Assembly: GCA_963820035.1 (NCBI GenBank)
Contig: CAWFYK010000001.1
Span: forward strand, 62,001 to 126,000
DNA length: 64,000 bases
From: JAWWPG01 sp963820035
GTDB taxonomy: Bacteria > Actinomycetota > Actinomycetes > Propionibacteriales > Nocardioidaceae
Reading direction: 5' to 3'
A model generated the notes under the pieces. It did not search any database. It saw only the letters and a program-made list of their open reading frames with translations, and was not told where the DNA came from. Below are positions 8,184 to 15,921 of the stretch, piece after piece (the stretch's first letter is position 1; each line of letters starts with the position of its first letter). A program made the position numbers and the translations under genes.

Positions 8184-9068
8184 GTGGTGAGTGCGAAGCG
8201 CGGCGAGCCGATCGAGCGCCTTCGCGTGCCCGCGGCCAGGGTCGCGCTCTCGTCCGCCTCCGTCTATCCGGAGAGCACGTCCGCGGCCTTCGAGTTCGCC
8301 ACCGCGCTCGGCTACGACGCCGTCGAGGTGATGGTGGGCATCGACCCGGTCAGCCAGGACGTGGCCGCGGTCAAGCGGCTCCAGGACCACCACGAGGTGC
8401 CCGTCTGTGCGATCCACGCGCCGTGTCTGTTGATCACCCAGCGGGTGTGGGGAAGCGAGCCGTGGGGCAAGCTGCGCCGCAGTGCGGAAATGGCGCTGGC
8501 GCTCGGGGCCGACACCGTCGTGGTGCATCCGCCGTTCCGCTGGCAGCGCGACTACGTGCGAGGCTTCGTCGACGGCATCGCCTCGCTCGAGGCCGAGACC
8601 GGGGTGGCCTTCGCTGTCGAGAACATGTACCCCTGGCGCGCCTCCCGTCGTGAGCTGCAGGCCTACCTGCCCGGGTGGAACCCCGTCGAGCAGGACTATG
8701 CCCATACGACGGTCGACCTGTCGCACACCTCGACGTCCGGAAGCGACCCGGTCCAGATGGCGCTCGACCTCGGGCCTCGACTGCATCATGTGCACATGAC
8801 CGACGGGTCGGGATCGGCGAAGGACGAGCATCTGGTGCCGGGTCGGGGCAACCAGCCGTGCGGCGAGTTCCTGGAGCTGCTCGCGAGGCGCGGCTTCGCC
8901 GGCAGCGTGGTGCTGGAGATCAACACCCGTCGGGCCGCCAACCGGGCGGCGCGCCAGTCCGACCTGGCGGAGTCGCTGGCGTTCACCCGGCTGCACCTCG
9001 CGGCGCCTGGCGGGGACGACGACGCGTCGTACGACGACCACGGGGCGCCGACCCCGCATCGCCGCTGA
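8184..9068 (+). CDS. Sugar phosphate isomerase/epimerase (AP-endonuclease-2-like TIM barrel)
   Basis: 294 residues from one of two adjacent GTG codons (8184/8187). It has the xylose isomerase-like TIM barrel pattern: GYDAVEVMVG (strand 2), VCAIHAPCLL, TVVVHPPFRW, FAVENMYPW, TVDLSHTSTSG, HHVHMTDGSG and VVLEINTR. The Glu, Asp, His and second Glu at the strand ends are the expected divalent-metal ligands. The real substrate is unknown. It is convergent with the carrier-protein gene, only 8 bp apart. The tail is rich in Asp/His and probably disordered. Confidence 0.85.
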   Translation: MVSAKRGEPIERLRVPAARVALSSASVYPESTSAAFEFATALGYDAVEVMVGIDPVSQDVAAVKRLQDHHEVPVCAIHAPCLLITQRVWGSEPWGKLRRSAEMALALGADTVVVHPPFRWQRDYVRGFVDGIASLEAETGVAFAVENMYPWRASRRELQAYLPGWNPVEQDYAHTTVDLSHTSTSGSDPVQMALDLGPRLHHVHMTDGSGSAKDEHLVPGRGNQPCGEFLELLARRGFAGSVVLEINTRRAANRAARQSDLAESLAFTRLHLAAPGGDDDASYDDHGAPTPHRR

Positions 9069-9076
9069 CGGGTGGC

Positions 9077-9298
9077 TCAGTCCTCTGCGATCTCTGCGAT
9101 CCGGTCGCCCTCGGTGACGACCTGCCCCTCGCGGACGCTCAGCTCGACCACCGTCCCCGACACCTCTGCGGGGACGGGGATCTCCATCTTCATCGACTCG
9201 AGCAGGACCAAGGTGTCCTCGGGGCCGACCTTGTCTCCGGTCGTCGCGACGACCTTGAGCACATTGGCGACGAGCTCGGCGTTGACGTAGTAGCTCAT
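9077..9298 (-). CDS. Biotin/lipoyl-binding carrier protein
   Basis: 73 residues, essentially a single biotinyl domain. The biotinylation site is in LLESMKMEIPVPAE (modified Lys between two Met). The hairpin on the other side, GTVVELSVREGQVV, is also typical. Such free-standing domains act as carboxyl carriers for acyl-CoA or related carboxylases whose catalytic subunits are encoded elsewhere; none is in this window. The start is ATG (MSYYVNAEL). Divergent from proline dehydrogenase. Confidence 0.9.
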   Translation of the reverse strand: MSYYVNAELVANVLKVVATTGDKVGPEDTLVLLESMKMEIPVPAEVSGTVVELSVREGQVVTEGDRIAEIAED

Positions 9299-9455
9299 CG
9301 CTTTCCTTTGCGAGTAGGTCCGGAGCGGTCGGGGGTCGAGGACACGGATGATCTTAGTGTCGCCGCGGTGCCGGTAGCGTCCGGACCGCCGACGCGGACC
9401 GGTAACCTGGATCCGCCTCCGGGGGCGGACCCGAGGGCGACACCGAGGAGGACCC

Positions 9456-10385
9456 GTGCTGCGTCGTTCCCTGCTCGCCTTGGCGGGTAGCCAACGCGTC
9501 AAGAAACTCGTGAGCACGATGCCCGTGTCGAGCGGGATCGTGGCACGTTTCGTGGCGGGGGACGACGTCGACGCCGCGGTCGCGACCACGCGAGCACTCG
9601 CGGGCGACGGTCTGCGCGTCTCCCTGGACTACCTGGGCGAGGACACGCTCGACGCCGAGCAGGCGGCGGCCACCGTCCAGGCCTACCTCTCGACGCTCGC
9701 CCGCCTCGCCGACGCGGGACTGACGCCCGGGGCCGAGGTCTCGGTGAAGCTCTCAGCCGTCGGCCAGGCACTTCCCGGAGACGGTCAGCGGGTCGCCCTC
9801 GACAACGCGCGGACGATCTGCCAGGCGGCCAGGAACGCCGGAACGACGGTGACGCTGGACATGGAGGACCACACCACCACCGACTCCACGCTGGCGGTGC
9901 TGAACGACCTGCGGCAGGACTTCCCGTCCACCGGGGCCGTGCTCCAGGCCTACCTGCGGCGTACCGAGCAGGACTGCAAGGACCTCGCCTACGAGGGCTC
10001 CCGGGTGCGGTTGTGCAAGGGTGCCTACAAGGAGCCGGAGTCGGTCGCCTTCCAGGGCAAGACGGAGGTTCGACTGGCCTATGTGCGCTGCATGAAGGCG
10101 CTGATGGCCGGTAGCGGCTACCCGATGATCGCGTCCCACGACCCGAAGCTTCTCGAGATCGCCGCCAGCCTGGTCGACACCAACGACCGCGCGACGGACA
10201 GCTACGAATACCAGATGCTGTTCGGGATCCGCCCTGACGAGCAGCGCCGGCTGGTGGCAGCCGGTGAGCGGGTGCGGGTCTATGTCCCCTACGGCGACGA
10301 GTGGTACGGCTACCTGATGAGGCGGCTGGCCGAGAAGCCGGCAAACATCCAGTTCTTCCTGAGATCCCTCGTCTCCAAGGGCTGA
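9456..10385 (+). CDS. Proline dehydrogenase
   Basis: 309 residues from GTG with a strong GAGGAGG ribosome site just upstream. It oxidises proline to pyrroline-5-carboxylate with FAD; electrons go to the quinone pool. It matches the monofunctional, short PRODH found in Gram-positive bacteria. Visible landmarks are SVKLSAVGQALPGDG, LDMEDHTTTDSTL, the substrate/FAD motif RVRLCKGAYKEPESVAF, MIASHDPKL, and the C-terminal YVPYGDEWYGYLMRRLAEKP with the Arg pair that holds the proline carboxylate. No P5C dehydrogenase gene is adjacent. Confidence 0.95.
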   Translation: MLRRSLLALAGSQRVKKLVSTMPVSSGIVARFVAGDDVDAAVATTRALAGDGLRVSLDYLGEDTLDAEQAAATVQAYLSTLARLADAGLTPGAEVSVKLSAVGQALPGDGQRVALDNARTICQAARNAGTTVTLDMEDHTTTDSTLAVLNDLRQDFPSTGAVLQAYLRRTEQDCKDLAYEGSRVRLCKGAYKEPESVAFQGKTEVRLAYVRCMKALMAGSGYPMIASHDPKLLEIAASLVDTNDRATDSYEYQMLFGIRPDEQRRLVAAGERVRVYVPYGDEWYGYLMRRLAEKPANIQFFLRSLVSKG

Positions 10386-10415
10386 GCCTGGCGCTGGACC
10401 GGTAGGGTCCGGCTT

Positions 10416-11600
10416 ATGGGCGGTCTTGCAGCAGTCGTGTACGACGACACGCTGACGCGCTACGACTTCGGGGCCGGTCATCCGATGGCCCCCGTCCGGG
10501 TCGACCTCACGATCCGGTTGGCTCGCTCGCTCGGCGTCTTCGACGATCCGCACCTGCAGGTGGTGGTTCCTCCGACTGCGACCGACGAGGAGCTCGGCCT
10601 GGTCCACGGGGCCCGCTACATCGAGGTCGTCAAGGGCCTCAGTGACGACCCCGACGGCGTTGACCTCGAGCATGGGCTGGGCACCGAGGACGATCCGGTG
10701 TTCGAAGGCATGCACGCCGCCTCGGCCCACATCGTCGGGGCCACGCTCGAGGCCGCCCGGCGGGTGTGGAGCGGCTCCGCGCTGCATGCGCTCAACGTGA
10801 GTGGCGGTCTGCATCATGCGATGGCGGACAAGGCGAGCGGCTTCTGCGTCTACAACGACCCGGCGGTCGCGATCGCCTGGCTGCTGGAGAACGGGGCCGA
10901 GCGGATCGCTTACGTCGACATCGACGCGCACCACGGCGACGGCGTCCAGGCCGCCTTCTACGACGACCCGCGGGTGCTGACGGTCAGCCTCCATGAGTCG
11001 CCGCGGACGTTGTTCCCGGGGTCGGGGTTCTCCACCGAGACCGGCGGCCCGGCGGCCCGCGGCAGCGCCGTCAACGTCCCACTGCCACCGGGCACGTCTG
11101 ACGCCGGGTGGCTGCGTGCGTTCCATGCCGTCGTACCGGACCTGGTGCGCGCCTTCGAGCCGGACATCCTGGTCAGCCAGCACGGGTGCGACTCCCATAT
11201 GGACGACCCGCTCACGCATCTGATGGTGAGCGTCGACGCGCAGCGCGCCGCGCACGTGGCGCTGCATGACCTCGCTCACGAGGCTGCGGGTGGCAAGTGG
11301 GTGGCCACCGGTGGCGGCGGCTATGCCGTGCTCGACGTGGTGCCGCGCACCTGGACGCACCTGCTCGCGGTCGTGGCGGGCCGTCCGCTCGACCCCGGCA
11401 CCGCCGTACCCCAGGACTGGTTGAGCCACGTGGCCGACATCGCCCGCGGACACCGGGCGCCGACCACCTTGAGCGACGGCAGGCTCCCGCTCTATGACGA
11501 CTGGTCCAGCGGTTACAACCCCGACTCCTGGCTCGACCGTTGTGTGGCCGAGACCCGTCGCGAGGTGTTCCCGTGGCACGGAATCGACATTTCCTACTGA
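10416..11600 (+). CDS. acuC: Acetoin utilization protein AcuC / histone deacetylase family
   Basis: 394 residues from ATG. Zinc-dependent lysine deacetylase of the arginase-deacetylase fold; AcuC in Bacillus deacetylates acetyl-CoA synthetase. Visible: the N-terminal YDFGAGHPMAPVR substrate-loop motif, the catalytic His pair in SGGLHHAMADKASGFCVYND, and the zinc ligands in YVDIDAHHGDGVQAAF. The second Asp ligand is in QHGCDSHMDDPLTH, followed by the glycine loop VATGGGGY. It starts 30 bp after proline dehydrogenase and may be cotranscribed with it. Confidence 0.93.
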   Translation: MGGLAAVVYDDTLTRYDFGAGHPMAPVRVDLTIRLARSLGVFDDPHLQVVVPPTATDEELGLVHGARYIEVVKGLSDDPDGVDLEHGLGTEDDPVFEGMHAASAHIVGATLEAARRVWSGSALHALNVSGGLHHAMADKASGFCVYNDPAVAIAWLLENGAERIAYVDIDAHHGDGVQAAFYDDPRVLTVSLHESPRTLFPGSGFSTETGGPAARGSAVNVPLPPGTSDAGWLRAFHAVVPDLVRAFEPDILVSQHGCDSHMDDPLTHLMVSVDAQRAAHVALHDLAHEAAGGKWVATGGGGYAVLDVVPRTWTHLLAVVAGRPLDPGTAVPQDWLSHVADIARGHRAPTTLSDGRLPLYDDWSSGYNPDSWLDRCVAETRREVFPWHGIDISY

Positions 11601-11808
11601 CGGCTCGGCGTTGGCCGCAACCGGGTGAGTGGCGGGGAAACCGCTGGTGGGGCCCCGATCCGACGTCGGCTGGGCGCCGCCGGGGGGAGCATTATGCGGG
11701 TTCGACTTCCCCAGGAGCCCCATTTACCACTACTCTCACGCATAGCACGGGCGATGCGATCTCTGGTGGGGAAGCCGGAGTCCGCCCGGGCCGGGAGTTG
11801 GTTGCGCT

Positions 11809-12018
11809 ATGGCTCGTGCCCCGATCGGAGACAACGTCTCCGAGGTCAAGTTCTTGACCGTCGCTGAAGTAGCGGCGGCGATGCGGGTGTCCAAGATGAC
11901 CGTCTATCGCCTGGTCCATGCAGGCGATCTCCCCGCTGCCCGGGTCGGCCGATCCTTCCGGGTCCCCGAGGATGCGGTGAACGAGTACCTGCGCAAGTCC
12001 TACTTCCAGGCAGGTTGA
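11809..12018 (+). CDS. Excisionase-family helix-turn-helix DNA-binding protein (BldC-like)
   Basis: 69 residues from ATG. One MerR/excisionase-type winged HTH: LTVAEVAAAMRVSKMTVYRL is the HTH, VHAGDLPAARVGRSFRV the wing, and a short terminal helix VNEYLRKSYFQ follows. It is of the BldC/excisionase size class, but here in a conserved housekeeping neighbourhood with the bS22 gene and an epimerase gene, not next to an integrase. It is therefore likely a chromosomal regulator. An in-frame internal start MRVSKM would cut the HTH and is rejected. Confidence 0.9.
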   Translation: MARAPIGDNVSEVKFLTVAEVAAAMRVSKMTVYRLVHAGDLPAARVGRSFRVPEDAVNEYLRKSYFQAG

Positions 12019-12166
12019 CCTCGTTGGGGCCGTTCGGTTGGCCGGCGGCCGGCGGGTAGGCTGGCCCGGTCGCACGGCGGGCTGGTTCCCGGTCGAGGCT
12101 GTCGCGGCCGCCGTAATCGTGACCGCCCGACGAGGGGGTCGTTCGATCACCCCCGAAAGGTAGACC

Positions 12167-12268
12167 GTGGGCTCAGTCATCAAGAAGCGCAAGAAGCGGA
12201 TGGCCAAGAAGAAGCACCGCAAGCTACTGAAGCGGACGCGGATCCAGCGACGCCGCGCAGGCAAGTAG
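12167..12268 (+). CDS. Small 30S ribosomal protein bS22 (AURKAIP1/COX24 domain)
   Basis: 33 codons, GTG to TAG: GSVIKKRKKRMAKKKHRKLL followed by KRTRIQRRRAGK. This highly basic peptide is the actinobacterial bS22 type, which in mycobacteria sits near the decoding centre of the small subunit; the name is by family knowledge. It lies about 150 bp after the HTH gene and 17 bp before the epimerase gene. A GAAAGG-type ribosome site precedes the start. Confidence 0.9.
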   Translation: MGSVIKKRKKRMAKKKHRKLLKRTRIQRRRAGK

Positions 12269-12285
12269 CGGCGCCCAGGACGAGC

Positions 12286-13320
12286 ATGGGTCGCGTCGTG
12301 CTGGTTACCGGGGTCTGCCGGGATCTCGGGGGGAGATATGCCCGCCGGATCGCCGGGCACCCCGACGTGGAGCGCGTGATCGGTGTGGACGTCGTTCCTC
12401 CGAGGCGTGACCTCGGCGACGTCCGGTTCGTCCGAGCCGACATCCGCAACCCGGTGATCGCCAAGGTGATCGCCGCCGAGGACGTCGACACCGTGATCCA
12501 CCTCAGTGTGATCGCGACCCCCAACGGGGCGGGTGGGCGGACGTTGATGAAGGAGATCAACGTCATCGGGACGATGCAGCTCTTCGCGGCCTGCCAGCGG
12601 GCGCCCAGCGTGAAGCGGCTGGTCGTGAAGTCGTCGGCCCACGTCTACGGCTCCTCACCGAAGGACCCGGCGATGTTCACCGAGGACATGGCCCCGCGGC
12701 GGATGCCTCGGTCGGGGTTCGGCAAGGACTCGGTCGAGGTCGAGGGCTACGTCCGCGGGTTCGCCCGCCGCCGCCCGGACGTCACGGTGACGATGCTGCG
12801 CTGCGCGAACCTGATGGGCCCGCGCATCGAGACGTCACTGACGCGCTACTTCTCGCTGCCGGTCATCCCCACCGTGCTCGGGTTCGACGCGCGACTGCAG
12901 TTCTGCCACGAGGAGGACGCCCTCTCGGCGCTGGAGCACGCAGCGGTCGCGGGCGTCCACGGCACGTTCAACGTGGCGGGGGACGGTGTCCTGATGCTGT
13001 CGCAGGCCGTACGCCGGGCTGGTCGGCCCGAACTGCCGATGCCGGCGTTCGCCCTCACGGCGATGGGGTCGACGATGCCGCAGTTGCGCGGAGCCGAGAT
13101 GTCGGCGGAGCAGGTGAGCTTCCTCACCTACGGCCGCGGCATCGACACCACGCTGATGCGGACGACGCTCGGCTACGAACCGCGCTTCAGCACAGCGGAC
13201 GCCTTCGCGGCGTTCGCCCAGCGGATCCGGCCAGGCGTGCTCAGCCCCGGCCGGCTCACCCACTGGGAGGACCAGGCTCAGGGTGTCGTGGCTCGGGTGG
13301 TGCCCCATGGCCGACGCTGA
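12286..13320 (+). CDS. NAD-dependent epimerase/dehydratase (extended SDR)
   Basis: 344 residues from ATG. The Rossmann start reads VVLVTGVCRDLGGRYARRI (a TGxxxxxG variant), then GVDVVPPR, the DIRNP adenine-binding step, and VIHLSVIATPNG. The usual Y-x3-K catalytic pair is not clear: the expected region reads PRSGFGKDSVE, with Phe where Tyr would be, so catalysis may be lost or altered. This is a common actinobacterial gene next to bS22 and an acyltransferase. Its end overlaps the acyltransferase start by 14 bp, suggesting translational coupling. Confidence 0.85.
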   Translation: MGRVVLVTGVCRDLGGRYARRIAGHPDVERVIGVDVVPPRRDLGDVRFVRADIRNPVIAKVIAAEDVDTVIHLSVIATPNGAGGRTLMKEINVIGTMQLFAACQRAPSVKRLVVKSSAHVYGSSPKDPAMFTEDMAPRRMPRSGFGKDSVEVEGYVRGFARRRPDVTVTMLRCANLMGPRIETSLTRYFSLPVIPTVLGFDARLQFCHEEDALSALEHAAVAGVHGTFNVAGDGVLMLSQAVRRAGRPELPMPAFALTAMGSTMPQLRGAEMSAEQVSFLTYGRGIDTTLMRTTLGYEPRFSTADAFAAFAQRIRPGVLSPGRLTHWEDQAQGVVARVVPHGRR

Positions 13321-14644
13321 CATCATCCCGATCGGCGGCAAGGGCAAGCCGGGACGAGGCTCCCGCACCTCGCCGTCTGCCGCGGCGCGGGCCCTCGCAC
13401 CGTCGGGCAAGGCCAAGCCGGCCGTCAAGGCCAAGCCGGCCGTCAAGGCCAAGCCGGCCGTCAAGGCCAAGCCGACGCGGTCGACGACGGCCAAAGTGAC
13501 CCCAGCGAGCACGACCGCGACGAAGGCAACGGCGGCAAACGCGAGGTCTGTGGGCTCTGGGCCGGCCGGCTCGACGTCGACTGCGTCCGGATCTGCTGGT
13601 GCAACGTCGGCCCGCACCGGATCGGCGAGGCCGAGGCAGCGGCCGGTCAACCGGCCCACGTCCGTGCGGTCAGTCGACGAGCCTGGTCCCGGTCCCGGTC
13701 GTGCTCCTGGTCCCGGACCTGGTCCGGGTCTCGGCGCGGAGCCGAGCGCGTCGCGGGCGGAGGACCTGGCCGGCGCCATCGCCGACACAGTGAAGGGTCT
13801 CCTCGGGTCGAACGAGTGGGAGTCGCGGGCAGCCGAGCTATTGGCGTTCCTGCGGCACCGGATCACCGGTGACTATGCCGTCGACGAGTTCGGTTTCGAC
13901 GCTCAGATCACCGAGACGTTCGTGCTGACCGCGCTGCGACCGATCGCCGAGAAATGGTTTCGCATCGAGGTCCGCGGGATCGAGAACATCCCGGCCGAGG
14001 GCGGTGCCTTGGTCGTCTCCAACCACTCCGGCACCCTCCCGCTCGACGGGATGATGACGGCACTCGTGGTGCATGACCACGCCGCCAGGTCGCTGCGCTC
14101 CCTCGGAGCCGACCTGGTGTTCAAAACGCCGTTCCTCGGCGAGCTCGCGCGCAAGAGCGGAGCGACCCTGGCCAGCAACGACGATGCGGAGCGGATGCTC
14201 GGCAAGGGCGAACTCGTCGGAGTCTGGCCGGAGGGTTTCAAAGGCATCGGCAAGCCGTTCTCAGAACGCTACAAGCTCCAGCGGTTCGGCCGCGGCGGTT
14301 TCGTATCCGCCGCACTCCGGGTCGGCGTCCCGATCATCCCGTGCTCGGTGGTCGGCGCCGAGGAGATCTACCCGATGATCGGTAACCTGCCCACCCTCGC
14401 CCGGCTTCTCGGGCTGCCCTACATCCCGGTCACCCCGTTCTTCCCGTGGCTCGGACTGCTTGGAATGGTGCCCCTCCCGTCGAAGTGGTTGATCGAGTTC
14501 GGCGAGCCGATCCGGACCGACAGCTACGGCGACGGGGCGGCGGACGACCCGATGCTCGTGTTCAACGTGACCGACCAGGTCAGGGAGACGATCCAGCAGA
14601 CGCTCTACTCGCTTCTGATCAAGCGTCGCGGCGTCTTCAGCTGA
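13307..14644 (+). CDS. PlsC-type lysophospholipid acyltransferase with repeat-rich N-terminus
   Basis: 445 residues from MADADIIPIGG. The first ~150 residues are low-complexity: four KAKPAV-type repeats (DNA 13406-13477, 18-bp units), a Ser/Thr/Ala stretch and a Pro-Gly run. The C-terminal acyltransferase domain carries the NH-x4-D box in a variant form (SNHSGTLPLDGMM, His followed by SGTLP before Asp) and the phosphate-binding block WPEGFKGIGKPFSERY. It also has a FGRGGFVSAAL helix. It likely acylates lysophosphatidate or a related lipid at the membrane. Coupled to the upstream epimerase. Its stop codon lies in the first unit of the following tandem repeat. Confidence 0.88.
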   Translation: MADADIIPIGGKGKPGRGSRTSPSAAARALAPSGKAKPAVKAKPAVKAKPAVKAKPTRSTTAKVTPASTTATKATAANARSVGSGPAGSTSTASGSAGATSARTGSARPRQRPVNRPTSVRSVDEPGPGPGRAPGPGPGPGLGAEPSASRAEDLAGAIADTVKGLLGSNEWESRAAELLAFLRHRITGDYAVDEFGFDAQITETFVLTALRPIAEKWFRIEVRGIENIPAEGGALVVSNHSGTLPLDGMMTALVVHDHAARSLRSLGADLVFKTPFLGELARKSGATLASNDDAERMLGKGELVGVWPEGFKGIGKPFSERYKLQRFGRGGFVSAALRVGVPIIPCSVVGAEEIYPMIGNLPTLARLLGLPYIPVTPFFPWLGLLGMVPLPSKWLIEFGEPIRTDSYGDGAADDPMLVFNVTDQVRETIQQTLYSLLIKRRGVFS

Positions 14645-14735
14645 GCCGCACCCGCCGCCGCCTGGTCTGAGCCGCACCCGCCGCCGCCTGATCTGAGCCG
14701 CACCCGCCGCCACCTGATCTGAGGCGCATCCGCCC
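14641..14735 (+). repeat. Tandem repeat A: 26-bp units, about 3.5 copies
   Basis: Units begin CTGAGCCGCACCCGCC at 14641, 14667 and 14693, with a decayed fourth at 14719 (CTGAGGCGCATCCGCC). The first unit contains the acyltransferase stop codon. It runs directly into repeat B, and the two blocks share CTGAG. No ORF or known element is associated. Confidence 0.95.
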
Positions 14736-14814
14736 TGCGTGATCGTGAGCCTGCGTGATCGTGAGCCTGAGTGATCGTGAGCCTGAGTGATCGTGAGCCT
14801 GAGTGATCGTGAGA
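14735..14814 (+). repeat. Tandem repeat B: 5 x 16-bp units
   Basis: Units at 14735, 14751, 14767, 14783 and 14799; the first two read CTGCGTGATCGTGAGC and the last three CTGAGTGATCGTGAG with C or A. They are perfectly phased at 16 bp and contain TGATCGTGA. There are no spacers, so this is not a CRISPR. It ends 56 bp before the membrane-protein gene, so it may lie in that gene's promoter region. Confidence 0.95.
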
Positions 14815-14869
14815 TTGGCCAGAGGTCGCTCAGAGCCGGTTCAGAGGTTCGTCTCGTAACGTCCAAGAG

Positions 14870-15625
14870 ATGCACAAGTTGATCGGTCACCGAGCGCTGC
14901 CCCCTGTCGTGGCCGAGACGATCGCGGAGGCCGCGGGCCAGTCGCGGCGGTCAGATCCCGTGCAGCCCACGAGCGGCGGGCCCGCGGGGAACGCCCAGCT
15001 CACCGCCTGGACCGGTCTCGTGCTGCTGATCCTGTCGCTGGCAGAGCTGGTGACGCTTCTCGACGTTCGAGGGCTGATCAGCTGGCATGTGGTGGTGGGG
15101 GTGTTGCTGATCCCGCCGGCGCTGCTCAAGACGGTGACCACGGGATGGCGGATCATTCGCTACTACCGCGGCAACCCGGCGTACTCCGAGGCCGGCCCCC
15201 CGCCCATGCTGCTCCGCCTCCTGGGCCCCGTCGTCGTCCTGTCAACCCTGGGGCTGCTGGCGTCCGGGGTGGTGCTCATTGCGCTCGGCCCCGACGCGAG
15301 TCGGCAGGCACTCCTGAGCGTGGCCGGCTTCCGGCTCGATGCGATCACCGTGCACCAAGGGCTTTTCCTGGTCTGGGCGGTCGCGACCGGCCTGCATGTG
15401 CTCGGGCGTTTCGTGCCGGCCATTCGGCTCACCGTCCAACGACCGTCGGACGAACCCGCCGTCCCAGGGGCATCGCGGCGGGCGGCCGTTCTGCTCGTCG
15501 TCGCCGCCGCCGCGGCGGTGGCCGGCCCCCTCGTGCTCTTCGCCGCAGGCTCATGGCAGTCCGGTGGAGGCTTCCATGACGATGGTCAGGTCGTCGTCGG
15601 GCAATCCCTGAGCGCACGGTCGTAA
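14870..15625 (+). CDS. Membrane protein, cytochrome b561/DUF4405-like
   Basis: 251 residues from ATG. Four to five membrane segments: LVLLILSLAELVTLL, HVVVGVLLIPPALL, PVVVLSTLGLLASGVVLIAL, HQGLFLVWAVATGLHVLG and a C-terminal VLLVVAAAAAVAGPLVLFAA. Histidines sit inside or at the edge of helices (SWHVVVG, TVHQGLF, GLHVLGR), as expected for axial heme ligands of a b-type cytochrome. Heme binding is therefore plausible but unproven. The gene stands alone after the tandem-repeat block. Confidence 0.75.
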   Translation: MHKLIGHRALPPVVAETIAEAAGQSRRSDPVQPTSGGPAGNAQLTAWTGLVLLILSLAELVTLLDVRGLISWHVVVGVLLIPPALLKTVTTGWRIIRYYRGNPAYSEAGPPPMLLRLLGPVVVLSTLGLLASGVVLIALGPDASRQALLSVAGFRLDAITVHQGLFLVWAVATGLHVLGRFVPAIRLTVQRPSDEPAVPGASRRAAVLLVVAAAAAVAGPLVLFAAGSWQSGGGFHDDGQVVVGQSLSARS

Positions 15626-15921
15626 CCGCCGCGCAGTCGTGATGGCCGATTCGGCGCCGCTCGGGCGGGGGCCGCAGACCCGCCGCCCCCCGACATTCAG
15701 CGTCACGATGCCATTGGCGGCATAATATTCCACCCCTGACATGCGGGTCGGCAGTGAACGGCCCGCCGGGCGGCCGGGCGCCCACACCGTCCGAGCCGAG
15801 CCGACGACGAGGGTGGAAGACCGAGGTCGGGCGTTTGCACAGGCTCGGCAGCGGGCGGTGCTCGTCCACAAGCGCTTTGCTCGCGGGGTCGACTGTCCGC
15901 GGCCGGGGACATCGTGCAGGG
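15626..15921. other. Intergenic region before the XRE-type regulator
   Basis: About 296 bp with no convincing gene. It holds the dyad motif at 15708-15746 described separately. An open frame upstream-continuous with the regulator exists but shows no family similarity and Arg/Ser/Gly-rich composition, so I do not extend the gene into it. Confidence 0.6.
15708..15746. promoter_or_regulatory. Dyad motif shared with 48065-48103
   Basis: ATGCCATTGGCGGCAT (5-bp stem ATGCC/GGCAT) followed by AATATTCC and, after four bases, TGACAT. 28 of 39 positions match 48065-48103, including the stem, ATAT and TGACAT. It lies about 180 bp upstream of the XRE-type regulator. It could be an operator or the relic of a common promoter; function unknown. 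Confidence 0.4.

Noticed and set aside
11809..12018. Prophage excisionase
   Set aside because: The HTH resembles excisionases, but the neighbours are bS22 and housekeeping genes and there is no integrase or attachment site.
14735..14814. CRISPR or iteron-type origin in the 16-bp repeat
   Set aside because: No spacers, no replication gene nearby, and no AT-rich segment.
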